Source: Apostichopus japonicus | Lineage: Eukaryota; Echinodermata; Holothuroidea; Aspidochirotida; Stichopodidae | DNA length: 64,000 bases | NCBI RefSeq assembly: GCF_037975245.1 | Contig: NC_092577.1 | Location: 17,907,898 to 17,971,897 of the forward strand | Direction of reading: 5' to 3' | Shown here: positions 23,209-35,732 of the stretch, one piece after another | Position numbering within the stretch: the first letter of the stretch is position 1 | How the letters are laid out: the number at the start of each line of letters is the position of its first letter | The notes under the pieces: model-generated | What the model saw: only the letters and a program-made list of their open reading frames with translations | The model's database searches: none | What the model was told of the DNA's origin: nothing | Translations under genes and position numbers: made by a program

Positions 23209-24309
23209 ATGGCATCGCGCCGTGATTCCAAAATTGTTAAGTTAACCTTCACCGGTGAACAAGCGGTTCCACCGGTGCAAGTTTTTAGTATTTTAAAGAG
23301 TAAGGGTGTTGTTGTGCCTGGAGAGGTTGATGCGTTGCAAGCTCTCCAGGGTCGTAATACTTATGATGTACGTTTTACAAGTGACGTGACCCGGCAGAAG
23401 GGTGTCGCGTTGCTGAGTGGGGTTAAAGGTTTGACAGTTACTCCGTACGAGCGTTCCGTATGGGTAACTGTCATCCACGTAGGACTATAGGTGCGTCAGG
23501 AACTTGTCGCAACTGTTTTAGGTCGGTTTGGGGCTGTCAAGGCCATCAAAATGTGCTCCTACGCACAGGCCCCTGGGGTGTTGAACGGGCACCGACAGGT
23601 TCGGATCGACCTCAAGCAGGACATTCCCTCCTTCCTTTTTATTGCCGGGCATAAAGCTCACGTGCGTTACCCCGGTCAGCCCCGTACCTGCTTCAGGTGT
23701 GGGGAGACCGGGCACCAAGCCAAGGGCTGCCCAAACAAAAAGTGCGGGCGCTGCCTTCGTCTTGGGCATGATACCTCTGCTTGCCCAAGCGAAGTTGTGT
23801 GCTCACTCTGTGGGAAGGAGGGGCATGTTTTTCGCGCTTGTCCCTCCTCTTATGTCTTTATGACAAAGAGTGGGGGTCAATCAAAGGGGCCAAGTTCTGG
23901 CGCACCTACTGCCTCGGAGGAAGCTCCACGCAAAGAGGGGGGACCGGATGCACCTAGTTCACCCTCCCCCGAAGTTGCAGACCCCAACCCCGTGCCCGCA
24001 CCGAGAAAGTCTCCACCAGCTTCCCCTATCAACTCGTCCAGTTCCGTCCCCAATCCGCCGCCGGTGTCGCCAGATCTGGAGACTCTGTCCGACGGCGACT
24101 CCGGGGACTCGGTGGTCATCGGGTCTCCGGAGGCTCTGTCTGACAGCGACTCCGGGGGCTCGGTGATCGTCGAGCCACAACGTGCCACTGGGACGAGCTG
24201 GTACGACGAGATGGGGGAACCCTCTCTAAAAAGGTCGGCCTCAAGTGACGACTCGGACGACGATATGTCGTCTAGAGCGCGCTTGAAGCTTACAGAATCG
24301 TCGGCGTAG
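23209..24309 (+). pseudogene. LINE A ORF1, nucleic-acid-binding protein with CCHC knuckles
   Basis: Starts MASRRDSKIVKL, which parallels MAARRDSKIVLL in LINEs B and F, so the ATG at 23209 is the family start. A TAG at 23488-23490 interrupts codon 94, but the frame continues unchanged. Three CCHC knuckles follow: CFRCGETGHQAKGC (about 23695), CGRCLRLGHDTSAC and CSLCGKEGHVFRAC. The C-terminal third is Pro/Ser/Asp-rich and probably disordered. ORF1 proteins of this group coat the element RNA in the ribonucleoprotein. Only the one nonsense change stands between this copy and an open frame. Confidence 0.85.
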
Positions 24310-24329
24310 TTTTGCCCCATTGCCCTCTC

Positions 24330-27300
24330 ATGGCCCATACATTCTCAGTTGCCACTTTGAACGTGAATAGCATGAGGGATCATCGCAAGCGCAGTCGCAT
24401 TTTCCAATATTGTAAATCAATGGAGGTCGACTGCGTTTGCCTGCAAGAAACACATATTTTGGAAGAAGATGTCCCTCTATGGGCTTATGAGTGGGGTGGT
24501 GAGCTGCATGCTTCGTTTGGTTCGTCTTCATCCTGTGGCACTGTCATCCTTCTGTCAGCTCGTCAGGCGGGTTGTGCCACTAGGGTGGAGACGGATCACG
24601 AGGGCCGATTGGTTTGCATTCTATTCAAGTACCCACAGGGTAACATCGCCATTTGCAATGTGTATGCTCCCAATCGGCCTTCTGCTAGACGAGATTTTTT
24701 TAACACGCTGCCTTCCTTTGTTCCTGGTAGTGCGCCGTGTGTCATGGTCGGAGACTTTAACTGTGTCCCAGACTCGGGTCTTGACAGACTCGGAACTTCT
24801 GTGTCTGCAAGTCCCGACGCTGGGATCACAGAATTGGACAGATTCACTTCGGCACACCTTTTAGCCGATGTCTGGAGGCATATGCACCCGTGTAGTACGG
24901 TGTATACGTGGGTGAAGCCTAACGGAGAAGATGCCTCCAGGATAGATCGAGTGTATGCGCCCGTAAGTTTTACATTTTCGGGTTGCGAGACGCTCAGCTG
25001 TCCGCTCTCTGACCATGACACTGTAGTAGCACGTTTTGTTTTGCCTTCCATTTTCCCCATCGGGCGGGGCCTATGGAAGCTTAACTGTCGGATTCTTGGC
25101 GAGGCAGAGTTCCGCCAGGGTTTCGAGACCAGGTACAAAGGATGGCAAACATTGAAGCCGGCCTTTGCTTCTACATCCCAATGGTGGGATGAGGTAAAGT
25201 TGCGCATCAAACGATACGCAATTCAGTATTGCGTGACCCGCGCACGGTGTCGAAGAGAAAAATTCTCGAAGCTTGTGCGCGGAGGTGAAGTTTGGCGACC
25301 CTTTGGCTGTCATCGCTTTGCAGACTTATCTCGATGAAAAGTACCACGGTGCCCGCGACAGGGCCCGTGTCGAAGCGGTGGAAGCCGAGGAGCGCCCTTC
25401 ACTGAGGTTTTACCAGTCCGTTAGCTCATCGGCAGGTGACAGACGCGTCCCGTCTGTACGCGCTACTGATGGGACCGTGGTTAGTGACCCTTACGGCATT
25501 GTCCGCGTATATAAAGAGTACTATTCGAGTTTGTTTACGCGTGGCAATGTGGACTTGTCGGCACAGGCCGATTTATTGAGGGGAATCTCAAAAACCGTTC
25601 CCCACGATGTCAATGATATTTTGGGGGGGGCGAAATAAGCACTGTTGAGCCTTGGAAGGCGCTTTCGAAGATGAAGAATGGCAAGTCCCCGGGTTCGGAC
25701 GGGCTTCCGAGGGAGTTCTACCGAACCTTCTGGGCAATAATAGGACCCGACATCAGAGCCGTCTTCGAGGACGCCTTCCAAAACGGACTGTTAAACCAAA
25801 GTCAACGTCTGGGCATGATTACTTTGCTGCCCAAGTCTGGGGACCCCTTGGATCCCCGTAACAAGCGTCCGATCACCTTGTTAAATGTGGACTACAAGTT
25901 GCTGGCTAAGGCTTTGTGCAACCGCCTTGCACTGGCTATGCCGCATCTTGTGGGTGATCTCCAGACTTGTGCAGTGAAGGGTCATTGCATCCAGCAGAAC
26001 TTGTGGTTGATGCGCGACTTGACCGACTTTGTTATTGAGCGTGATCTGCCATGTGCATTGGTGTCTCTGGACCAGCAGAAGGCCTTTGACATGGTGGATC
26101 GCGGTTTTTTAATGAATGTATTGGAGACGTTTCAGTTGCACCCGGTTTTTCGTAAATGGATTTCTGTTTTGTATCAGGAAAGTTTCAGTTCTGTTATCGT
26201 AAATGGGTTTTGTTCGGAGGGTTTTAACGTAGAGAGAGGGGTTCGCCAGGGGTGCCCTCTGTCTCCATTACTTTATGTTTTGTTTAGCGAGTCCCTCTCT
26301 TGTCTTTTGGAAAGGGACTCCAGACTTGTTCCATTCGTTGTGCCAGGGGGTGCCAAAGTGAAATGCGCTCAATATGCAGATGACGTGACATGTGTTGTTT
26401 CGAGTCTGGGCTCCTTTCGCGCACTCTCGCAGGATTTATCTATTTTTGAGAGAGCTACCGGGGCGAAGTTGAATCCAGAAAAGACAAAGGGCCTTCGTCT
26501 TGGTAGCTGGAGATACAGAGACTTACCATTCGGTGCGTCGTGGTCGGATCAGAATATCAAAATTAACGGTATATGGTTCGGCTACGATGCACCTTGTGAT
26601 GTCACCTGGAGCGAGAGGGCTGAGGTATTTGAGAGCAGACTCGAAACCTTTGGCACCCGCTGGCTTTCGATCTTGGGGAAAGTCACCGTTATTAATCGTT
26701 TCGTTTCGCCCATCTTGTGGTACCAGGGCGCGGTGTACCCAATTCCGCGTCGCGTCCTGGTGCGGTTGGAGAGGGCGATTTTTTCATTCATATGGTCTGG
26801 TGGTACAGAGCTGGTCAAGAGGGCGATATTGTACCAAAAACTGGAGAAGGGGGGACTAGGGGTGGTTCATCTGGGAAGTAAGTTAACTTGTTTGTTATTT
26901 AAGCAATTGTTTGTAGCGGTAACTGACCCAGGGTTGCCTTGTTCATATTTTGTACGTTTTTGGGGCGGGTTGCACTTGCGTCGATGGGTTCCGGCGCTGT
27001 TTAGCAACAGAGAACCGCATAGTAGTACTCCAAACAGAGTGGTGCGTGTCATTTGCTCCGCTCTTATTGAGTTACCCCCTGTTGACCTGTCACGGCCGGC
27101 CCTCGTTCTCAGTTCCTTGCGGGATAGGGCCTTGAATGCAATTTTTGTACAGGGACGTCATCCTGTCGAAGTATGGCGTTCGGTGCATTCAAGACTGAAT
27201 GGTTGCAGGCTCCGTGATCTTGCATGGAGAATTGCACACGGTGCCTTGGTGACCAATCTGAAAAGGTATCACTGGCGATTGGGTGATGGACTGTGCCCGA

Positions 27301-27725
27301 GGACCGGCTGTGACAGCTTAGAGAGTACTGCCCATGTTTTTTGGCATTGCCCCTTTGTTTTCAACTTGTGGGAGTGGTTTCAGTCCTGGACCGACCGTTT
27401 AACGGGAGACCGTTCCTGGTCGGTAGGACAGGGTTTTGTTTTATATGGATTAGATCCTCCAGTTTGTTCCGTTGCTGTGTTGCAGCGTATTATTTATGTT
27501 TGTTCTGTTGTAAAAAAACTTATTTGGAGGAATAGATGTGATGTTGTTTTTAGGGGGAAATTTGCCAGTTGGCAGGCAGTCCTGGAGGCGGTGAAGTCTG
27601 ACATTCGCCTTCAGGTTGAAGGCGGTTTTCGCCGTTTATCTAGGGCTGCCTTTTTTGGACGGTGGTGTGCTGGGGAAGGGTGTTTTGTTTCGCTGCGTGC
27701 TGGTCGTCCTTTTGTAGTTTTTTAA
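24330..27725 (+). pseudogene. LINE A ORF2: APE endonuclease + reverse transcriptase (two frameshifts)
   Basis: MAHTFSVATLNVNSMR opens the APE endonuclease, with LQETHI (catalytic Glu), NVYAPNRPS, VGDFNCV and SDHDTVV at the C-terminal His. The frame changes near 25280 and again near 25630 at a run of eight G. RT blocks follow: KSPGSDGLPREFYRTFW, DPRNKRPITLLNVDYK, SLDQQKAFDMVD, RGVRQGCPLSPLLY and the catalytic YADD (about 26376). A C-terminal Cys/His segment (CPRTGCDSLESTAHVFWHC) is typical of L1/Tx1-like elements. It overlaps nothing; ORF1 ends 20 nt upstream. The G-run frameshift could be a base-calling error. Confidence 0.9.
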
Positions 27726-27890
27726 TATTTCAGTGGGGGGTTGGGCGTTTTGTCTCTGCAGGTCGGTGAGCGTATGTACTTTTTTTGGCTCGCTTGACCT
27801 GAGGTTCGTTTGTAAGAATGGGATGGTTTGGTAGTGCCGTTTGGCCGTGACGTTTTGTATCCCGTATGACGGGTCACGTAAAAAGCACAC

Positions 27891-28819
27891 GCGTACCCCG
27901 TATTTCGAACACGCCCAGGGCTACTAAGAATATGTTGTCCCGTTCTGTTTGAATAATTTACCCTGCGATTTGTTGTCCATTCATTCACCATTCCATTTAC
28001 TTTTGTTTTATTATGCAGGTCTCGTTCGCTCTCCCAGTCGTCTGCCATCACCAGCATTCCAGGCATTCGCTCTTTTATTACGCGAGTTGTTCTGTGTACC
28101 GTTTATCTATTTTACTTTCACTTGCTCTCTTAACCTTGTTTAATTAAGACGTTGTTTTTCTTATGTATTTTGTATTGTGGAAACTGAATTTATTTCGTTG
28201 AAGTTCGGGCAGAGAACTGGAGACCAGCGGTGAGCAGCACGGCAATTACAGTCAAGTATTATTTTAAAGGGAAGGCTGATTTATTTTAGAGAGCGGGTCC
28301 GGGAGTGAAGGCTAACTAATAAGTTGGCTGGTTGGCTTCGTTGCATCTTTAGACTCCGGAGGTAGGGTCAAATTAGGGCTCTCCCCGGAGGTATTGCAGA
28401 AGTTAATCGGGGCGAGACCACATTAGGCAGTATTAGTTCAGTCTGCCGTTGGCGCCCCGTGTCGGGTATTCACTCTCGTGATTCAGTTAAGAGCCGTGCT
28501 GCTCACGCCCTGGTATGTAGTGTATTTGTTATTTATTTAAACTGAATCTCTGCCTGTTGTTTGCTTTTATATTTGTATACGGCAGAAAGGCACTGCCTTA
28601 TTTTTGTTAAGTGTATGTTTAAAGTTAATTAAGCTATTAAATTGTTGATTTCAGACCCAGTTCTCTTTAACTATATTCTTCTCTCTTTTTTGTGTGTATT
28701 GGTTCAAGCCCTGCTAGCATAATTCTTCGCCTCCCCCCCTTCCCCTGCCCTGACATCAGGTGGCCTCCAGCTGCCTGATTTCCCACGCTACCGCTCGGCC
28801 GGGGTACAGGGATGTTACA
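27891..28819 (+). repeat. 5' LTR of the Ty3/gypsy element (left edge truncated)
   Basis: Aligns along its length with 34098-35087. It lacks the first ~28 bp (the 3' copy begins TGTTACGCCCTGGGTTG) and ~43 bp internally near 28316, where the 3' copy has extra sequence. Otherwise the two differ by only scattered bases. It ends GGGATGTTACA. The missing edge lies exactly where LINE A's 3' end joins. Confidence 0.85.
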
Positions 28820-28822
28820 GAA

Positions 28823-28841
28823 ATTGGTGTCAGAAGTGGGA
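28823..28841 (+). other. Candidate primer-binding site
   Basis: Starting 3 nt after the LTR end, the sequence TTGGTGTCAGAAGTGGGA sits where a Ty3/gypsy primer-binding site is expected; similar TGGTGTCAGAAGTGGG words occur at this place in many animal gypsy elements. The cognate tRNA was not determined. Confidence 0.5.
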
Positions 28842-28990
28842 TTATTTTTGTCACCCCACCTCCCTATTTCAAGTTTGCTGGCAGGGCTTTGAAGCCCCAT
28901 GGTATTTGTGAGCTATTTTTATTTTGACAATTTAATATCATACCAAGTTTCTTTACCTTTAAGTAAGCCTGGTTTCTGGAAGGAGGCGAG

Positions 28991-29949
28991 ATGGCTGCAC
29001 GACGAGAGAGCGAGGGGGACTCTGTGGAGAGGCTTATTGCCGAGATAGAGGCACTGGAGAGAGAAGCTGAGGTTTGTCAATTTAATCTTACCAGGGATAG
29101 GGATTGGTTATATAATAAGGGTACTTCGCCAGGCAGAGGGGTGTGTAATTCAACTGCCTTAGGTGACTCGTTCCGTAAACCTATTATTATGCCAGATAGT
29201 TATATGATGGGAAAAGAAAGTGGATCATTACCTGACTCATTTTACAGTCTGTGCGGAGATTAATGGGTGGACGGAATTAGAAAAATCAAAATTCCTTGTA
29301 GCTAAGTTAACTGGGCACGCCCAGGAGGTATATATGGGACTATCATCTACAGACCGTGGTAGTTATGAGACCACTGTAAACGCACTTTCTACATTTGTTG
29401 CTCCAGCGGCCCTGACTAGCGCTAGAAGGGCAAAATTAAGATCTAGAGTACGGGCAGAGGGTGAGACCTTACCTGGGCTGTGCTCTTCAATCCGTCGGGA
29501 AGTGATAGAAGCTTATCCCGGCCTTGATATGCGAGCACATGACGAGTTAGCTCTAGAGTCTTTTTTGGGTGCTTTACGTGACAGGGATGCTAGGATTGTT
29601 GTTCGAAGGGGTAGACCCAAGACAATAGAAGATGCTCTGCATCTTGCCCTTGAGGTGGAGGCTATTGACCAGGCAGAAGGGGGTGATGAAACCCCGGCGT
29701 TCTGCCTATACTGTTTCGGCATCGTCGGATACGGTTGGCGGAATTACTGAAAGATTGGATAGGCTGGAAGTACAATTGGGAAAAGTTTTGGAGGACAATG
29801 CCAGGTTAAGTCAATTTGTTCAGCAAGGTCCGCCAGCGCCACCCCCTTTGACTGGGTCTGGTCCCATGCAGTGTTGGAGGTGTGGGCAGTTAGGTCACAT
29901 TAGCCGGTACTGTCCCTCTAAGCCAAGTAGACAGGGATCGGGAAACTAG
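28991..29949 (+). pseudogene. Ty3/gypsy gag (two frameshifts)
   Basis: A 90-codon N-terminal frame starts at 28991 (MAARRESEGDS). It shifts at about 29215-29262 into the capsid-like frame that runs to 29750, with a typical retrotransposon Gag helix block around FLVAKLTGHAQEVY. It then shifts near 29700 into the final frame, ending with a proline-rich linker and one CCHC knuckle (CWRCGQLGHISRYC, about 29875). Gag forms the particle that packages element RNA. Broken as given; the near identity of the two LTRs makes such early decay surprising. Confidence 0.8.
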
Positions 29950-32900
29950 AGTCAGTCGGGGATGAGGGGTGCCCCTCGACTGAGCGAATTGAAGCCCTGC
30001 AACGTTATGGAAATGGGGAGAAGGTCAAGTCAGGGGGAGCTTTGTGTGCAAATATATGTATCTCTAATACCGAGATTCCTTTTTTAGTAGATACTGGCGC
30101 TGGTACTACCATCATTAGTGTTCATACATGGGAGCGTTTATGCTCTGTAGGTAATTTGGCTCCACTTACTAAGACGGTAGCCAGTTTTGCCGGTGTTGAT
30201 GGTAGGCCACTCCAAGTAAAAGGTAAATGTAATTTAACTTTCAAATTTCACACCCTGAAGATTCCAGTGCAAGTCCTAGTTGCCAGTATCACTGCCCCTG
30301 GTTTACTTGGAATTGACTTTTTAAGAGAACATGAATGTTTGATACAATTGGGAGGTGAACCCCTATTGTTTGTTGGTAGGACTCGCTTAGCTGTTCCTCT
30401 TTGTGAGACTCCGCTGGATCAGCCAATTAGGGTAGCACTGGTTGAGACAGTCTTTATCCCTGCAGAGAGCGAGATTATGGTGTCAGGGGTGTTAGAATTG
30501 ATATATGGAGTGCCCCAGGGGAAGCTGAATGGGCCAGGCCTACTGGAAACTAAACCCGGAGTGCCTGAAAGCCGCCATGTTATGGTTGGACGTGCTTTAG
30601 TTGATACTTCTAGAAGGACTGTCCCTATTAGACTATTAAATGGTACTTCGAATCCTGTAACATTGTACAAAGGTACCCATGTAGGCATAGTTTCCCCCAT
30701 TGCCAACGTTGTGGAGGTAGATGAGGTAGAGAACAATTATACCAGTGGATTACCGGCCGAGATGAAAGATTTGCTCCATCGAAGTGGGGAGGGTGTACCC
30801 GATTGTGAGCGTATTCGTTTGAGGCAGTTTTTGCAGGATAACCGTAGTGTGTTCTCTTGCGAAGGTGACCCCTTAGGAAGGACTGGGTTGGTTAAGCACT
30901 GCATTGATACGGGTGATGCAATCCCAATCCGACATCTCCCTAGGAGACTTCCCTTTCATAAACGGGTAGAAGCACAGGCCGAAGTGAATGAGATGTTGAC
31001 GCAAGGCGTCATTTCCCCTTCTAAGAGTGCGTGGTCCTCCCCAGTGGTACTAGTGAAAAAGAAAGATGGCTCTTTGCGGTTTTGTATAGACTATCGTAGG
31101 TTAAATGACGTTACTAATAAAGACGCCTTCCCATTGCCTAGGATAGATGATAGCTTAGATGCATTGTCAGGGGCTAAGTGGTTTTCTACCCTTGATCTAA
31201 AAAGTGGGTACTGGCAAGTCGAAATGGACCGTAGAGACAGGGAGAAGACAGCCTTCTCAATGGGTAGTGGTCTTTATGAGTTTAATGTGTTACCTTTTGG
31301 ATTGTGCAACGCCCCTGCCACTTTTCAGAGATTAATGGAGCAGGTACTTCGTGGGTTACATTGGGAAATATGTGTTATATATATCGATGATATCATAATA
31401 TATGCCCCCACGATAGAGGAGCAATTAGTACGCCTAGGAGAAGTTTTCGACCGATTAAGGGGGGCAGGGTTGAAGCTTAAGCCTTCCAAGTGTGACTTGC
31501 TCAAAAAGGAAGTCAAGTATTTAGGTCACATTGTCTCTGATCACGGGGTGGGTACCGATCCCAGTAAGATCGAAGCAATCACAGGTTGGCCCCCTCCCAC
31601 AACACTGAAGCAACTAAGAGGATTTCTGGGACTGTGTTCCTATTACAGGAAATTTATTAGGAACTTTGCAGAAATTGCCAGTCCCCTACATGCACTAACA
31701 AAGAAAGGCCAAAGGTTTCTGTGGTCTGAGGAGTGTGAAGAACGATTTCAGACTCTGAAATCTAAACTGACGACAGCTCCCGCCTTAGCCTACCCAAATT
31801 TTAGTCAGATGTTTATCCTTGATACTGATGCTAGCAATACGGCAATAGGGGCTGTGTTGTCTCAGACCATTAGGGGTGAAGAACATCCTGTGGCCTATGC
31901 CAGTCGTACGCTAAGCAGTAGTGAAAAGAAGTATTCCGTAACACGTAGAGAGCTTCTTGCTGTTGTAACTTTTATTAAGAATTTCCGCCCCTAGCTTTAT
32001 GGCAGGGTCAGGTAGCTAGGTGGCTGGAAGTGCTGGGCACATATGATTTTCAGATAGAAACTAGGCCTGGCAGAGTGCATGCCAATGCAGACGCTTTGTC
32101 GAGAAGTGATCCCCCCATGGTGCATTCGGGAGCATTGCCTGCCAACCCTCCGATAGAGACCCCAGGGTTATGTAACATAGTTACGGCGGACTCTAATTGG
32201 GTTGAGAGCTGTACCAAGGAGCAGCTCAGGGGGTACCAACTAAAGGATAGTAATATTGGGCCAGTGTTGAATTGGAAGGAGAGTGGTTCTCGTCCTCCCT
32301 GGGAGCAGATTAGTGGGTTAGATAGGGCGGCAAAAGCTTATTGGGGCCAATGGGACCTGTTAAGCATTAAGGATGGTGTATTGTATAGATGTTGGGTGTC
32401 AAATACCGGTGCCCACGATAGGGATGTAATAGTGATGCCTCAGGTCCTGAGAGAAGATGTATTGTACGAGTTACATAATTCTCCAACCGGGGGTCACTTA
32501 GGACAAAAGAAGACAAGAGGGAAAGTTCTAGCCAGATGCTACTGGTTTGGTATGAAAAGAGATGTCGAAAATGTGAGCTCTGTGCCCGTCGTAAGCCCCC
32601 CCAACCGAGGGCGCAGATGAAAGTTGTTAAGATAGGTGAGCCTCTCCAAAGGGTTGCCATAGATGTTTTGGGCCCCCTTCCAGAGACTTATAATGGCAAT
32701 AAATATATTATTGTAATTGCACATTATTTTACCCGTTGGACAGAGGCTTATCCGGTCCCCAATCAGGAGGCTGCAACTGTAGCGTCGGTAGTAGCTGAAC
32801 AGTTTGTGGCACGCTTTGGTGTACCACAGATTATTCATACCGACCAAGGGTAAAATTTTGAGTCTAATTTGTTTAAGGAACTTTGTAAGTTCTAACTAAG

Positions 32901-33715
32901 GGATAGAAAAGACAAGAACTACTGCATATAGACCACAGTCAGACGGTTTAGTAGAACGGTTCAACCGTATGTTAGAGCAAATGCTTTCTGTGTAGGTAAA
33001 TGAAAATCAGAAAGATTGGGATGTACATGTTCCTTTGGTTTTAATGGCCTTTCGTTCAAGCCCGCAGGAAACCACGTGGTATTCCCCGAATCTACTAATG
33101 CTGGGACGAGAGACTACACTTCCACTAGAAATGATGAACGGCCAACCAGTCTCAACAGTGGTTGCCTCTACAACTTCGGAATATGTCATGACCTTCGCCC
33201 AGAGGTGTGAAAAAGCTTTCCGCATTGCACGCGACCACAACACACTGGGCCATAAACGACAGAAACGGTATTATGATGCACGCATCGGCAAGGTGGCATC
33301 TTCGTATTCGGTCCAAGACAAAGTATGGGTAGCAGTACATGCTAAAAAGAAAGGCCGATCTCCCAAACTACAGTTGAGATGGAATGGACCGTTTGTCATC
33401 ACACACAAACTCTCAGACTGTTTGTATCGTATTAGACACATCGATTCTGCAAAACTGAAAGTAGTTCATGTGGACCGGTTAAAGAAATATGTGACTCCCG
33501 ATGATCTTAATCAAATGACGGTTACACCGGAGCACACTACGGTAGAGCCAGCAACAGAAATTGCCCCCGATAAGCATATAACTGATATGGGCTATGAGGA
33601 AGTTCTTGAAGAGGAGTTGGAGGATATCGTTGAGACTGAGGGGGAGAGGCCCCCAGAATTGTTAAAGCGGAAGCGTCGCCCACCAGTGTGGATGCAAGAT
33701 TACGAACGATATTAG
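29950..33715 (+). pseudogene. Ty3/gypsy pol: protease, RT, RNase H, integrase (disrupted)
   Basis: The largest open part, 30042-31994, carries the aspartic protease (FLVDTGAGTTIIS, about 30080), RT blocks (FCIDYRRLND; catalytic YIDDI, about 31378) and the start of RNase H (LDTDASNTAIGAVL). A stop at 31994, a frame change before 32030, another within the integrase zinc-binding region near 32570, a TAA at about 32851 and more breaks to 33035 follow. The integrase core is visible at 32640-32853 (AIDVLGPLP; HTDQG) and the C-terminal part runs to 33715. No envelope-like gene was found between 33716 and the 3' LTR. Dead as given. Confidence 0.9.
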
Positions 33716-34097
33716 CTTGACTGATCACCTCGCTTCTATTTGAATAATTTGTAGGAAGGTACTGTGATTGAAACTGGCACGTTATGTTTGAGAACGCCAT
33801 ACCTCTGTGCATGGGGGTCGGAAAGTGATTCAGTGATCGTTATGGAAAGGATTTTTTTTTTTGGAGATGAACGGAAATGCTGTCTCGGAGAAAACCAATT
33901 GTGGTGGTGATAGTTCGGGGCCTCAGGTCGCCTAGGAGGCCGGGGGGTCCCCTACACATGTATATATAGAGAGGGAGCGAATATGTTTGGTGAAGTATAG
34001 AAATTGTGCAAGTTGATCTACCACGTCATATGTGTTATATTACTGGGTAGTGTGTTTGGACATCGAGGGCGAGTCCTTTCGAGAGAGTTGGGGGTGG
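33716..34097 (+). other. Element 3' untranslated region with polypurine tract
   Basis: No coding region. GAGAGAGTTGGGGGTGG at 34081-34097, immediately before the 3' LTR, is the likely polypurine tract priming plus-strand DNA. Confidence 0.6.
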
Positions 34098-35087
34098 TGT
34101 TACGCCCTGGGTTGTTCGGGATGCGTGTACCCCGTATTTCGAACACGCCCAGGGCTACTAAGAATATGTTGTCCCGTTTTGTTTGAATAATTTACCCTGC
34201 GATTTGTTGTCCATTCATTCACCATTCCATTTACTTATTTATTATGCAGGTCTCGTTCGCTCTCCCAGTCGTCTGCCATCACCAGCATTCCAGGCATTCG
34301 CTCTTTTATTACGCGAGTTGTTCTGTGTACCGTTTATCTATTTTACTTTCAACTTGCTCTCTTAACCTTGTTTAATTAAGACGTTGTTTTTCTTATGTAT
34401 TTTGTATTGTGGAAACTGAATTTATTTCGTTGAAGTTCGGGCAGAGAACTGGAGACCAGCGGTGAGCAGCACGGCAATTACAGTAAAGTATTATTTTAAA
34501 GGGAAGGCTGATTTATTTTAGAGAGCGGGTCCAGGAGTGAAGGCTGACTACGGGCGCCATTCCTTTTGTATAGTATAACTAATAAGTTCCCGTCCTGGTT
34601 GGCCTCGTTGCATTTTTAGACTCCGGAGGTAGGGTCAAATTAGGGCTCTCCCCGGAGGTATTGCAGAAGTTAATCGGGGCGAGACCACATTAGGCAGTAT
34701 TAGTTCAGTCTGCCGTTGGCGCCCCGTGTCGGGTATTCACTCTCGTGATTCAGTTAAGAGCCGTGCTGCTCACGCCCTGGTATGTAGTGTATTTGTTATT
34801 TATTTAAACTGAATCTCTGCCTGTTGTTTGCTTTTATATTTGTATACGGCAGAAAGGCACTGCCTTATTTTTGTTAAGTGTATGTTTAAAGTTAATTAAG
34901 CTATTAAATTGTTGATTTCAGACCCAGTTCTCTTTAACTATATTCTTCTCTCTTTTTTGTGTGTATTGGTTCAAGCCCTGCTAGCATAATTCTTCGCCTC
35001 CCCCCCCTTCCCCTGCCCTGACATCAGGTGGCCTCCAGCTGCCTGATTTCCCACGCTACCGCTCGGCCGGGGTACAGGGGTGTTATA
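34098..35087 (+). repeat. 3' LTR of the Ty3/gypsy element
   Basis: 990 bp, starts TGTTACGCCCTGGG and ends GGGTGTTATA (TGTTACA in the 5' copy), giving TG...CA-type ends. Nearly identical to 27891-28819 apart from one ~43-bp block and scattered changes, implying a fairly young insertion. The right flank is LINE B sequence. Confidence 0.9.
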
Positions 35088-35732
35088 GTATGCAATGTGG
35101 GCCCTGTGCCCATTAGCCCACAAGGTAGAGGGGATATCGGACTTCTATTCTAACTCGTCTAGTCCCGGTCTTGACACCTTTACATTCAAGGAATTCCGGC
35201 TCCTCGTAGCCGGTCACTTTCCCAAAACGCCCCAGTGTCCGCACAACCTGTTCAGACATGTCCAGAGGGAGACGGAGGACTGTCACCCACACCGAACTGT
35301 CATACGGTGTGACCTTCAGTCCCTCGACTCCCTCCAACACATGGACGCCTCGGACGCGGGCAGCCTCCGAGGTAAACCGTACATCAAAACAATTCATACC
35401 CCGGAGAGGTTTACGCTGAAGCGCGTCAACCTCTCCAGGGACCTCTAAGCCAACAGAACGCAAAACTGAAAAAACTTGTACGGGGACGACCTTAGCCTCC
35501 CCCGAAAAACTCAACAATACGATTTTGCTGTCACGACGAGCCGCCATGACAGCTAGGGGTGTGGCAAAGCCACGCACCCATACACAGACCAAAACGAAAC
35601 AAACCCAAAACACACAAACTACACTAAAACAAACTGTAAACTAATGAAGGGCCAACGTAAAAACACAATAAAGGTGTGGTCAACGAAAGGTGGAGAGCAG
35701 CCGAAGACACGTCCGGACTCCACGAGAACTGA
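35088..35732 (-). mobile_element. LINE B 5' portion (ORF1 N-terminus and 5' UTR), inverted
   Basis: The minus strand from 35732 starts with the LINE 5' end (CAGTTCTCGTGGAGTCCGG). ORF1 starts at 35547 (MAARRDSKIVLL) and runs about 145 codons to 35113 before a frame change and truncation at the Ty3/gypsy LTR. It belongs to the subfamily of LINEs D and F rather than A. Its 5' end is fused to a + strand LINE 3' segment at 35733. Confidence 0.85.

Larger units (their letters stand above)
23004..27888 (+). mobile_element. LINE A, L1/Tx1-like non-LTR retrotransposon, nearly full length
   Basis: The 5' word TCGTGGAGTGCAGACGTG matches the 5' ends of LINE D and LINE F. ORF1 (23209-24309) and ORF2 (24330-27725) follow. 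The 3' UTR ends GGGTCACGTAAAAAGCAC, the same terminal word as the other LINEs here. Disruptions: an in-frame TAG in ORF1 and two frameshifts in ORF2. Its 3' end abuts directly a Ty3/gypsy LTR that lacks its first ~28 bp. The element moves by reverse transcription at a nicked target. Clade assignment (L1/Tx1-like) rests on APE-type endonuclease, CCHC ORF1 and the SPGxDGLxxEFY RT block. Confidence 0.85.

Noticed and set aside
23877-24338. 153-codon minus-strand frame inside LINE A ORF1
   Set aside because: Antisense of the Pro/Ser/Asp-rich ORF1 tail; GC-rich low-complexity shadow.
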